A stretch of 64,000 nucleotides of DNA, taken from contig CBDVCE010000015.1 in the NCBI GenBank assembly GCA_965372405.1, positions 7,914 to 71,913 of the forward strand, read 5' to 3'. Below, piece after piece: positions 27,803 to 34,565 of the stretch; the first letter of the stretch is position 1; each line of letters begins with the position of its first letter. Both the position numbers and the translations under genes were made by a program. The stretch is from Sunxiuqinia sp965372405 (lineage in GTDB: Bacteria; Bacteroidota; Bacteroidia; Bacteroidales; Prolixibacteraceae). The notes under the pieces are model-generated. The model made no database searches and was not told where the DNA came from. It saw nothing but the letters and a program-made list of their open reading frames with translations.

Positions 27803-28993
27803 ATGGAACACTTATATGAAATGCTCAATCAGGTTGATGGATATATTTATCCCAATGAAATTGAACTACATTGGGGAATTTTAATTGTTCTTTATCCGTA
27901 CCTGACAGGGCTTGTTGCCGGAGCATTTATTCTTGCTTCGCTCGAACGGGTTTTTAAAGTTAAAGTACTAAAACCTACCTACGAGTTGGCTTTGTTAACT
28001 GCATTGGCATTTTTAATTGTTGCTATTTTGCCACTCGTTACTCATCTGGGAAAACCATTCAGAGCTTACGAAATAATGACTACTCCACACGGAAATTCGG
28101 CTATGGCCATTTTTGGTTTTATTTACCTGTGGTATTTAATGGCTGTTCTTAATCTTGAAATCTGGTTTGATTATCGGCGTGATATCGTTTTATGGTCGGA
28201 ACAGAAAAAAGGCATTCTCCGTCGAGTCTATAAGTTCCTTAGCCTGGGAGTAAATGATCTTTCACCCAAAACACTGGAATGGGATGAAAAACTCGGGTAT
28301 TTTGTAACTGTAGTTGGAATACCTTCAGCATTTTTACTCCATGGGTATGTGGGATTCATTTTTGGATCCATTAAAGCAAATCCTTGGTGGTCAACTGTTC
28401 TTATGCCTGTTATATTTTTATTCTCAGCTATGGTTTCAGGCATTGCCCTTGTTATGTTCTTATATATGGCAGTATCTTTTATACGAAAAGTTAAAATTGA
28501 TATGCCTTGTCTTGATATGGTTGGGAAATTCCTGTTTTATGTATTAATCCTTGACTTTTCACTTGAATCTCTGGATCAGGTTCATCGTATTTATGAAGCG
28601 GAAGAATCATTTGAAATACTTCATATTCTAGTTAACGGGAAACTAACGTTAACTCTTTTTGTTTTGCAAGGACTACTTGGAACTATCGTTCCATTAGTAA
28701 CTTTAGGGATACTTCAGATTTACAAACCCAAAATAAAATTGAGAAAAGCCCTCTACCTAATTGTTAGTTTACTGGTTCTAATGGGAATATTTTTTATGCG
28801 GTGGAATGTTGTTATCGGAGGTCAGCTCTTTTCTAAAAGTTTTCTTGGATTTACGGATTATAAAGTAGGGCTAATTGGGCATGAAGGAACACTAATGGTA
28901 GCCTTTTGGTTGATACTTCCATTTGCAATACTTGCATTTTTATTATGGTTGCTGCCTCCATGGAAAAAGCATGATGAAGAAATTGTATCATAG
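27803..28993 (+). CDS. nrfD: NrfD/PsrC-family membrane subunit
   Basis: 396 residues from the ATG at 27803, which lies 1 bp after the ferredoxin stop and has a GCGGAGG ribosome site at 27787-27793. About ten membrane helices are visible, with the NrfD pattern near the N-terminus (YPYLTGLVAGAFILASLERVF) and LVTHLGKPFRAYEIM. NrfD proteins exchange electrons with quinones and may couple this to proton movement. With the two preceding genes it forms a quinone-linked redox module. Polysulfide, nitrite or alternative complex III-type partners are possible, but no catalytic subunit is encoded here. Confidence 0.93.
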   Translation: MEHLYEMLNQVDGYIYPNEIELHWGILIVLYPYLTGLVAGAFILASLERVFKVKVLKPTYELALLTALAFLIVAILPLVTHLGKPFRAYEIMTTPHGNSAMAIFGFIYLWYLMAVLNLEIWFDYRRDIVLWSEQKKGILRRVYKFLSLGVNDLSPKTLEWDEKLGYFVTVVGIPSAFLLHGYVGFIFGSIKANPWWSTVLMPVIFLFSAMVSGIALVMFLYMAVSFIRKVKIDMPCLDMVGKFLFYVLILDFSLESLDQVHRIYEAEESFEILHILVNGKLTLTLFVLQGLLGTIVPLVTLGILQIYKPKIKLRKALYLIVSLLVLMGIFFMRWNVVIGGQLFSKSFLGFTDYKVGLIGHEGTLMVAFWLILPFAILAFLLWLLPPWKKHDEEIVS

Positions 28994-29053
28994 AGCAATC
29001 ACTTCAGTTCATGTTCTTCATTGTTGAATGATAATTTATTAAGGAGACTCATT

Positions 29054-30709
29054 ATGAAAAAAGAGAAATCCGAACATTCAGAATTAATAAGACTGAACGA
29101 GCAACTTGAATCATTTGAAAAAAGATTGTCTCGCCTGGAAGAATCAATAAGCAAAACAAGAGTGCAAGATACACCACTTGTTAAACTTAAACAGGATCAA
29201 GCTGAAACAGATTCTGAGTTTGATAGGCCATTTGAAGAAAAAGGCTCTTTTGAATTTCGTATTGGAGAATATGGAATGGCTTGGCTTGGTAATATTGTTT
29301 TACTTTTCGGAATCACTTTTTTAGTTCAATATTTATATGAGGGCGGAAATCATTTATTATCTACTTCAGTTGGATATACTGCCATTGGAGGAATATATGT
29401 TGGTTCGTTTTTCTTGAAGAAAACATATGCCTTTTTGTCAAAGCTGTTTTATTACAACGGACATATATTATTATTTTATCTGACTTTAAGACTCCATTTT
29501 TTTCAAGAGAATCCACTTGTAAAAGACTTGAATCTGGAACTATTGGTTTTAAGCATAGTGTTGGGAGTCCTGCTTTATCTTTCCTACATAAAGAAGTCAC
29601 AGCTAATGAGCAGTATGGTTTTACTAATGATGTTGTGTACAGGTATTATTAGTAATTCAACACATTTTTTACTTGGCTTTACTTCAATAGTCGCTGTGAT
29701 TTCTTTAATGTTTTATTACAGGTTTGGGTGGATTAATCTGGTTTTGGTATTTATTACATTAATTTATTTTACACATCTTTTATGGTTATTAAATAATCCG
29801 TTTGTTACTGGAGAACTGATTGGTCGTGAAACGCATGGTTTCGGATTTATATATTTGATAATCATAGGATTTGTTTTTTCGCTTCTTGCCATACTTCCAC
29901 AGAAGGATAATATTTCAGCTGAATTGATTGTTGGCTCTGTAGTCTGGAATGGACTTGGTTTTACTATTATATTGTTGCTCACTGTTTTTACTTTTTTCAG
30001 CAAAGATTATGCATTGATATTTGGACTAATAGCACTCTTTTGTCTGATTTATTCCATCATGCTGCAGTCTCGTTCATTCATGAAAATAACGGCATCTTTG
30101 TACGCTATTTATGCCTTTGTTTCGATAAGCATTACAATTTATGGAATCTTCCTTCTTCCAGATTCTTATATGCTACTTTCTATTCAAAGTTTTCTTGTTG
30201 TATCAATAGCATTGTGGTTTCGTTCAAGGTTTATTGTATTAATGAATTCGTTGCTATTTATAGTATTGATGAGTGCTTATTTAAAAGACCCTGTTAGTTA
30301 CAATGGAACCAATTTTTCTTTTATGATGGTTGCTTTTGTTTCGGCGAGAGTGATGAACTGGAAAAAAGAGAGGTTGAACTTAAAAACTGACCTGCTGCGA
30401 AATCTATATCTTATAGCTGGATTTATAATGACTCTTGTTGCTTTTAGCAATGTAATGCCCGATAAATTTGTAACTGGTTCATGGATTTTTGCAGCCATAC
30501 TTTTCTTTGCTTTTGGTCTTATCATGAAGAATGTGAAATACCGATGGCTGGCTATTACTGCTATGATTGCATCTGCTATTCGACTCGTAATTGTCGATAT
30601 GTCAAACATGGACATTGGCTACCGGGTTTTAATATTACTTATCCTTGCAATTATCTCAATAGCTGTTTCAATTTTATATACCAAATACTTTTTTAAAAAG
30701 AAGGAGTAA
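29054..30709 (+). CDS. Polytopic membrane protein with N-terminal coiled coil (DUF2339-like)
   Basis: 551 residues from the ATG at 29054, preceded by AAGGAG at 29041; an upstream in-frame start at 29021 is less likely. Residues about 1-50 are charged and heptad-like (LNEQLESFEKRLSRLEESI), then come some 14 hydrophobic segments. The layout resembles DUF2339 predicted membrane proteins, whose role is unknown. It lies 60 bp after the nrfD-like gene on the same strand and may be the last gene of that operon. No catalytic residues are evident. Confidence 0.75.
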   Translation: MKKEKSEHSELIRLNEQLESFEKRLSRLEESISKTRVQDTPLVKLKQDQAETDSEFDRPFEEKGSFEFRIGEYGMAWLGNIVLLFGITFLVQYLYEGGNHLLSTSVGYTAIGGIYVGSFFLKKTYAFLSKLFYYNGHILLFYLTLRLHFFQENPLVKDLNLELLVLSIVLGVLLYLSYIKKSQLMSSMVLLMMLCTGIISNSTHFLLGFTSIVAVISLMFYYRFGWINLVLVFITLIYFTHLLWLLNNPFVTGELIGRETHGFGFIYLIIIGFVFSLLAILPQKDNISAELIVGSVVWNGLGFTIILLLTVFTFFSKDYALIFGLIALFCLIYSIMLQSRSFMKITASLYAIYAFVSISITIYGIFLLPDSYMLLSIQSFLVVSIALWFRSRFIVLMNSLLFIVLMSAYLKDPVSYNGTNFSFMMVAFVSARVMNWKKERLNLKTDLLRNLYLIAGFIMTLVAFSNVMPDKFVTGSWIFAAILFFAFGLIMKNVKYRWLAITAMIASAIRLVIVDMSNMDIGYRVLILLILAIISIAVSILYTKYFFKKKE

Positions 30710-31131
30710 TAGATTCATTTGCTTTCCTATGGATATGCAAAAAGATACCATACAAAAATTCTCCTCCAGATAAGGAGGAGTACTCCCGGTAATCCGGGAG
30801 GGAGGTGGTTTGTTTTATGCATATAGCTTTGTGCAAACCAACTATTTCTGAGTGTAGTTACAGCTCAATTAGCTTGACCGATTTTACATTATTTATTAGA
30901 AGAGAATACAAACATAAAATATCTTTCTAGAAGATAAAACATGATAGTTCTTTATTTCTAAATTCCTGTTTATTAAATTTGTTATTCCTGTTTTGTGATA
31001 CCAATTTTTTAGTAGCATCTGGTTTTGCTTCCATTCTTTATTGCTAAGCCTATTTTGCATGATTTCTTTTTACACTATACCTTTTTTATCAAACACTTTT
31101 TTTTATTCCACCGTTTCTTTAATACACCAGT
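30710..31131. other. Intergenic region with a double hairpin
   Basis: 422 bp, A+T rich, without a convincing gene. It contains the double hairpin described separately near its left end. The rest (30801-31131) shows no motif I can support. A plus-strand open frame at 31025-31249 overlaps the convergent gene and looks spurious. Confidence 0.6.
30761..30800. repeat. Tandem pair of small hairpins, REP-like
   Basis: CTCCTCC (30761-30767) pairs with GGAGGAG (30774-30780) around a 6-nt loop. CTCCCGG (30783-30789) then pairs with CCGGGAG (30794-30800) around TAAT. Two adjacent G+C-rich hairpins in A+T-rich DNA, 52 bp after the membrane protein gene, look like a dispersed repetitive palindromic element that may also end transcription. 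Confidence 0.6.
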
Positions 31132-31758
31132 TTATACATTCAGCTTGTTCTTTTGTTCTTTATATGCTTTTGTTATTTCATTTTTTAATTCACCATATTT
31201 TTGGGCAGCGGTAAGCTTTTTTAGTGAATTTATCGTGATTGAACTTTGACTTCTTTCATAATGATCCAGTCGATAAGTTGGCAAAACATAAAAATCCCAT
31301 TGTTCCATTTTAAGCGGGTCAATGGTATTTTGGTCTTTAATTTTTAAATGACAAAACACATATAAATCTGCATGTCTTTTAGATTCTTCTCTTAGAATAT
31401 TTGTTTCTGAGTCCCAGTGTCTTGTAGGTTTGATTGAGAATGAGATAGTTGAATGTTTCTTTTGGTTCCAACTTTGAATGTATGAGGCAGACTTAACTTC
31501 TATTTTTATTCCGTCTTCAGTTGTTAAGTCATAAGCATCCCATTCGTCTCGTAAATTTATGGGTTTAAGTCCAACTGCTGTTCCTACAATGAATTCTGCA
31601 AACCTTCCGCGAGTCGCATTACTCAAAATGTCAGAGACGCTCCAACGCCAAAAATCCAACAAGTTATAATTTGTATTCTGTCCATTATCCGTTAAACTCT
31701 CGTTTCCCGTTTTCGGATTTGCTTTTATTTCTTTGAGTTCGTTCATTTTAACGTACAC
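31132..31758 (-). CDS. Orphan protein with a PD-(D/E)XK nuclease-like motif
   Basis: 208 residues (or 204 from the second Met at 31746). The central part has RGRFAEFIVGTAVGL followed by EWDAYDLTTEDGIKIEVKSASY. This D-x(n)-ExK arrangement with a preceding acidic residue is the active-site layout of PD-(D/E)XK restriction-type nucleases. No methyltransferase or other defence gene is adjacent. It may be a solitary restriction-like enzyme, a remnant of a defence island, or a nuclease with another role. It is flanked by long non-coding A+T-rich DNA, and the 21-bp ATATCC array lies about 180 bp upstream of its start. Confidence 0.65.
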   Translation of the reverse strand: MYVKMNELKEIKANPKTGNESLTDNGQNTNYNLLDFWRWSVSDILSNATRGRFAEFIVGTAVGLKPINLRDEWDAYDLTTEDGIKIEVKSASYIQSWNQKKHSTISFSIKPTRHWDSETNILREESKRHADLYVFCHLKIKDQNTIDPLKMEQWDFYVLPTYRLDHYERSQSSITINSLKKLTAAQKYGELKNEITKAYKEQKNKLNV

Positions 31759-31935
31759 AACCTTGTAGGAAGTTCATTGTTCTTATTTCTCTTATATCGT
31801 CAATAGCCTTAATAAACCTAGCGGTTAGGATAAATAGAAGATGAAACCATAATGGTGTAAATAATTGCTATAAAATAAAGGAAACCCTTGCCAATAGACG
31901 TATACATGGAGTGCAACAAGCTTGTGATGGGTGCA
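31759..31935. other. Upstream region of the nuclease-like gene
   Basis: 177 bp of A+T-rich DNA between the nuclease-like start and the 21-bp array. No promoter match of good quality and no further gene was found. Confidence 0.5.
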
Positions 31936-31943
31936 AAAAGTAG

Positions 31944-31983
31944 GGATATAGGCTTTATATCTTAAGATATAGAGCCTATATCC
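31944..31983. repeat. 40-bp near-perfect palindrome inside the ATATCC array
   Basis: Left half GGATATAGGCTTTATATCTT (31944-31963) is the reverse complement of the right half (31964-31983) except for one base pair. Centre TCTT/AAGA. It forms the left end of the 21-bp array. Confidence 0.9.
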
Positions 31984-31998
31984 ATGGATACGATCCTC

Positions 31999-32057
31999 AT
32001 ATCCCTTTCCCGAAGGGTCATATCCAAGGATAGAAACCCTATATCCCTTTCCCGAAG
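31999..32057 (+). repeat. 17-bp direct repeat at double array period
   Basis: ATATCCCTTTCCCGAAG occurs at 31999-32015 and again at 32041-32057, 42 bp (two array units) apart, showing that units have been duplicated in pairs. Confidence 0.9.
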
Positions 32058-32083
32058 CACCATATCCCTGTTTGGAAAGCCTA

Positions 32084-32137
32084 TTACTTAGGATATATCT
32101 ATGGTATCTTGGGATATGATAGATATATCCTAAGTAA
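32084..32137. repeat. 19-bp perfect inverted repeat in the ATATCC array
   Basis: TTACTTAGGATATATCTAT (32084-32102) and its exact reverse complement (32119-32137) surround a 16-nt loop that itself contains GGATAT at 32112. Confidence 0.9.
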
Positions 32138-32164
32138 TGATGTGTATATCCAAGGTAATGGACA

Positions 32165-32196
32165 TAAAAAAGAGGGATATGAAGACCATATCCCTC
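32165..32196 (-). terminator. Intrinsic terminator of the citrate synthase gene, built from array units
   Basis: On the minus strand GAGGGATATG (32187-32196) pairs with CATATCCCTC (32172-32181) around a 5-nt loop, followed by TTTTTTA. It is 44 bp after the citrate synthase stop and uses the last inverted pair of the 21-bp array as its stem. Confidence 0.8.
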
Positions 32197-32239
32197 ACTG
32201 ATAGTTTATGAAATTACTTTCTCAACTTCATAATTTCAT

Positions 32240-33574
32240 TCACTTGCCTTCCAAGTTTTCTTTTAACCATTTATTGGTAACACTTTTTGGTCTGATAATG
32301 GGTTGGTTTAATCCCCGTGCAATTACATTCTGTGCACAGAAACCCAAGGTTCTGGAGATTCCAAACATCACGGTATAAAAATCATAATGCGTCATGCCAT
32401 AGTGGTAAAGCAATGAGCCTGAAATGGCATCAACATTAGGCCAGGGGTTGGCAATTTTACCACCCTTATAAATCGATAATATTGGAGGAATAATTTCAAA
32501 TAGTTTCTTCACCGTATTTAAATAGGGTGAATTGCTGCAATGTTTTTCACCAAAATTGAGGAATGCGGTAAAGCGAGGATCGGTTGCCCGTAAAACGGCA
32601 TGTCCGTAACCCGGAATTACATTTCCGGTATTCAGTGTTCGCATCACAAAATCGTGCACCTGTTCTTTCGAAGGATCAATTCCCAGTTGTTCATGTATTT
32701 CATTAATAAAATGCAGGCAGGTCTGGTTGGCCAGTCCGTGCAGAGGCCCCGCTAGTCCATTTAATCCGGAAGAGCTTGCCAAAAACAAGTTCGATAATGC
32801 CGAATTAACAATCCGGGCAGTAAAGGCACTTACATTACCGCCTTCATGGTCGCAATGAAGTACAAGGTATAAGCGAATAAGGTCAGTAAATGATTTGTCC
32901 TTGTTATTTATGCCCAGCATTTTAGTTAGGTTGCCAGCTAAATCTAATGTCCCGTCAGGTTGAGTGAGCTCACCATTCATAAACAGGATTTTGTAGATTC
33001 CCGCAGCAAGAGAAGGAAGTTTTGCTATCAGGTTTAACGAATCTTCCAACGAATACCTCCAAAACTCAGACTTAGGTATTCCGGCTAAATACATTCTTTT
33101 AAAAACCGATTGTCTTTCCATGGCCAGTATGCCCATACTAAACATGGTCATAGGGTGAGTATCTTTGGGGAGTGTACGCAATAATTTCCAAACGTAATCA
33201 GGAACCTGGGCTCGCTGATGAAACTCATATAGCAATTCATCCAGTTCCTCCTTATTTGGAAATTCTCCGGTGCAGAGCAGAAAAAATATCTCTTCAGGTG
33301 TTTTTGTGGCAAACTCAGGCACACTGTATCCACCTATAAAAAGTCCATCTTGCGGGTCAACGTATGACGTATTGCAAAGCATTCCTTTCATTCCCCGCAT
33401 TCCGCCAAGGAGGTGCTTAATGGTAATTTCTCCAATAACTGTTTCCTGGTGTGCTTCATAGATTTGTGTTACTTCTTTACACAAACTATCAATTCGTTGT
33501 TTCACTTTGTTCGTAAGTAGTTCCATGGCTTCAGGTTTGGTACTTTCGATTTTTGAACAAATGCAGTCAATCAC
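32240..33574 (-). CDS. gltA: Citrate synthase, mitochondrial-type sequence
   Basis: 444 residues. Condenses oxaloacetate and acetyl-CoA in the cytoplasm. The catalytic His and Asp are in recognisable contexts: GLAGPLHGLANQ, GYGHAVLRATDPRF and PWPNVDAISGSLLYHYGM. These contexts, the LHCDHEGGNVSAFTARIVNSA-type helix region and the length match the eukaryotic mitochondrial type more closely than the usual proteobacterial hexameric GltA. The first Met at 33574 is used; a start at 33526 is also possible. It is followed by a terminator and preceded, 88 bp upstream on the same strand, by a dodecin gene. Confidence 0.93.
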   Translation of the reverse strand: MIDCICSKIESTKPEAMELLTNKVKQRIDSLCKEVTQIYEAHQETVIGEITIKHLLGGMRGMKGMLCNTSYVDPQDGLFIGGYSVPEFATKTPEEIFFLLCTGEFPNKEELDELLYEFHQRAQVPDYVWKLLRTLPKDTHPMTMFSMGILAMERQSVFKRMYLAGIPKSEFWRYSLEDSLNLIAKLPSLAAGIYKILFMNGELTQPDGTLDLAGNLTKMLGINNKDKSFTDLIRLYLVLHCDHEGGNVSAFTARIVNSALSNLFLASSSGLNGLAGPLHGLANQTCLHFINEIHEQLGIDPSKEQVHDFVMRTLNTGNVIPGYGHAVLRATDPRFTAFLNFGEKHCSNSPYLNTVKKLFEIIPPILSIYKGGKIANPWPNVDAISGSLLYHYGMTHYDFYTVMFGISRTLGFCAQNVIARGLNQPIIRPKSVTNKWLKENLEGK

Positions 33575-33662
33575 ACAGGGTGATTGATTTCAGTGAAAAA
33601 CCTACAGAAAACCTGACTAAAGCATTCCTCCTGTAGATTTGTCTTTACTTAGATTTGCAGAT

Positions 33663-33878
33663 TTATTGATGGCCTTCAAACTTAAAGGATACCTTGAGTT
33701 TGGTTCGATAGTACTCAATTTTACCATCCTTAATATGCATGTCCATTGCAGAAACTTCTGCAACACGCAGATCGCGAAGTGATTCCGAAGCTTTTGAGAT
33801 TGCACTTTCAGCGGCTTTTTCCCAGGACTCGCTACTGGAACCGACTAATTCAATGATTTTGTAAACACTGTCTGGCAT
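33663..33878 (-). CDS. Dodecin family flavin-binding protein
   Basis: 71 residues, the normal dodecin length. The pattern VYKIIELVGSSSESWEKAAE, then SESLRDLRVAEVSAMDMHIKDGKIEYYR and a final strand KLKVSFKFE, matches dodecins, which form hollow dodecamers that store flavins or CoA-linked ligands in the cytoplasm. A strong ribosome site (AAGGAGG) lies 6 bp before the ATG, unusual among genes in this window and suggesting high expression. It is on the same strand as citrate synthase, 88 bp upstream of it. Confidence 0.9.
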   Translation of the reverse strand: MPDSVYKIIELVGSSSESWEKAAESAISKASESLRDLRVAEVSAMDMHIKDGKIEYYRTKLKVSFKFEGHQ

Positions 33879-34239
33879 AAAGTCCTCCTTTCATTAATAG
33901 TTGTAATAATATTTACCAATAAAAGAAATAACAGTTTCGTTTAACAGCCTGTTTGATAATAGTTTTAATGTCTATTTTTATTGAATTTAGATCGTTTTAG
34001 GAAATTGAACAATTAAGAATTATGACGATTTAATCCTTCCTCAAAATTGATTTTACTTTTTCACTTTCAACTCAAAACAATAACATATCGATAGCTATCA
34101 ATTTGTCATAAAACAATGTTAATTTTTTAATAATTGTATTTGATGCACTATTTGATCTTTTCTTTTCCCCTAAAATATTTGGTACTATTGCGAGTGTTCG
34201 TTAAAATGGGAAATGTTTTTTTTAAAATAATATAGATTG
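33879..34239. other. Divergent regulatory region between dodecin and oxaloacetate decarboxylase genes
   Basis: 361 bp of A+T-rich DNA without a gene. It holds a candidate promoter for the decarboxylase operon near its right end. No riboswitch or operator was recognised. Confidence 0.6.
34160..34190 (+). promoter_or_regulatory. Candidate promoter of the oxaloacetate decarboxylase operon
   Basis: TTTC at 34160-34163 is followed after 19 nt by TACTATTG (34183-34190). Each element has one mismatch to the TTTG-N19-TAnnTTTG pattern. It lies 50 bp before the first start codon of the operon. Confidence 0.45.
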
Positions 34240-34500
34240 ATGAGTGACTTTGGATTGGCTTTGCAGTTGATGGGAATTGGAATGATTACAGTATTTATTA
34301 TTCTATCCATGGTGGTTTTGATTGGTAACTTGATTATCCGTTTTGTAAATAAATACCTTCCGGAAGAAATAAGTAAAAAGGTTGAGACAGTGGCAGGTAA
34401 GGCTTCTGAATTTAATCGTAAGAAAGTGGCTGCTATTGTATCTGCAGTAAAAATAGTTACAGGGGGGAAAGGGCATGTGACAAAGATTGAAAAGCTTTAA
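34240..34500 (+). CDS. oadG: Oxaloacetate decarboxylase gamma chain-like membrane protein
   Basis: 86 residues from the ATG at 34240; a TTG directly before it is in frame but not needed. One N-terminal membrane helix (LMGIGMITVFIILSMVVLIGNLII at about 8-31, partly shown) is followed by a positively charged tail. OadG subunits have this size and layout and hold the alpha and beta subunits together. Identification rests on length, topology and position directly before the alpha and beta genes, since gamma chains are poorly conserved. Confidence 0.82.
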   Translation: MSDFGLALQLMGIGMITVFIILSMVVLIGNLIIRFVNKYLPEEISKKVETVAGKASEFNRKKVAAIVSAVKIVTGGKGHVTKIEKL

Positions 34501-34565
34501 CCGGGCTTTTTGTGACTATTCCAAAAATATAAAACCAAAAAAACTAATAAAATTTTAATTGCTTT

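Larger units (their letters stand above)
31936..32208. repeat. 21-bp-phased degenerate tandem array with core ATATCC/GGATAT
   Basis: ATATCC starts at 31978, 31999, 32020, 32041 and 32062 (exact 21-bp steps), then at 32125, 32146 and 32188, all in the same 21-bp phase. A one-mismatch copy, ATATCT, lies at 31957. The inverse word GGATAT starts at 31944, 32091, 32112 and 32175, with AGATAT at 31965, always 8 bp after the ATATCC phase. The unit can be written ATATCC-N2-GGATAT-N7, with either half present or degenerate, giving 13 consecutive 21-bp units. Four 19-bp dyads GGATAT-N7-ATATCC (start 31944, 31965, 32112, 32175; two have one mismatch) result. The region is non-coding on both strands. Confidence 0.9.

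Noticed and set aside
30801..31131. Possible attachment site or genomic-island border near the nuclease-like gene
   Set aside because: No integrase, tRNA gene or direct repeat was found to support it.
31025..31249. Plus-strand Phe-rich 74-codon frame
   Set aside because: Overlaps the end of the convergent nuclease-like gene and is low-complexity A+T-rich sequence.
31940..32210. Coding origin of the ATATCC array (plus-strand frame with repeated HIPFPK-type heptads)
   Set aside because: The frame is broken by a stop and has no start or ribosome site; inverted units and palindromes point to DNA or RNA function rather than protein.
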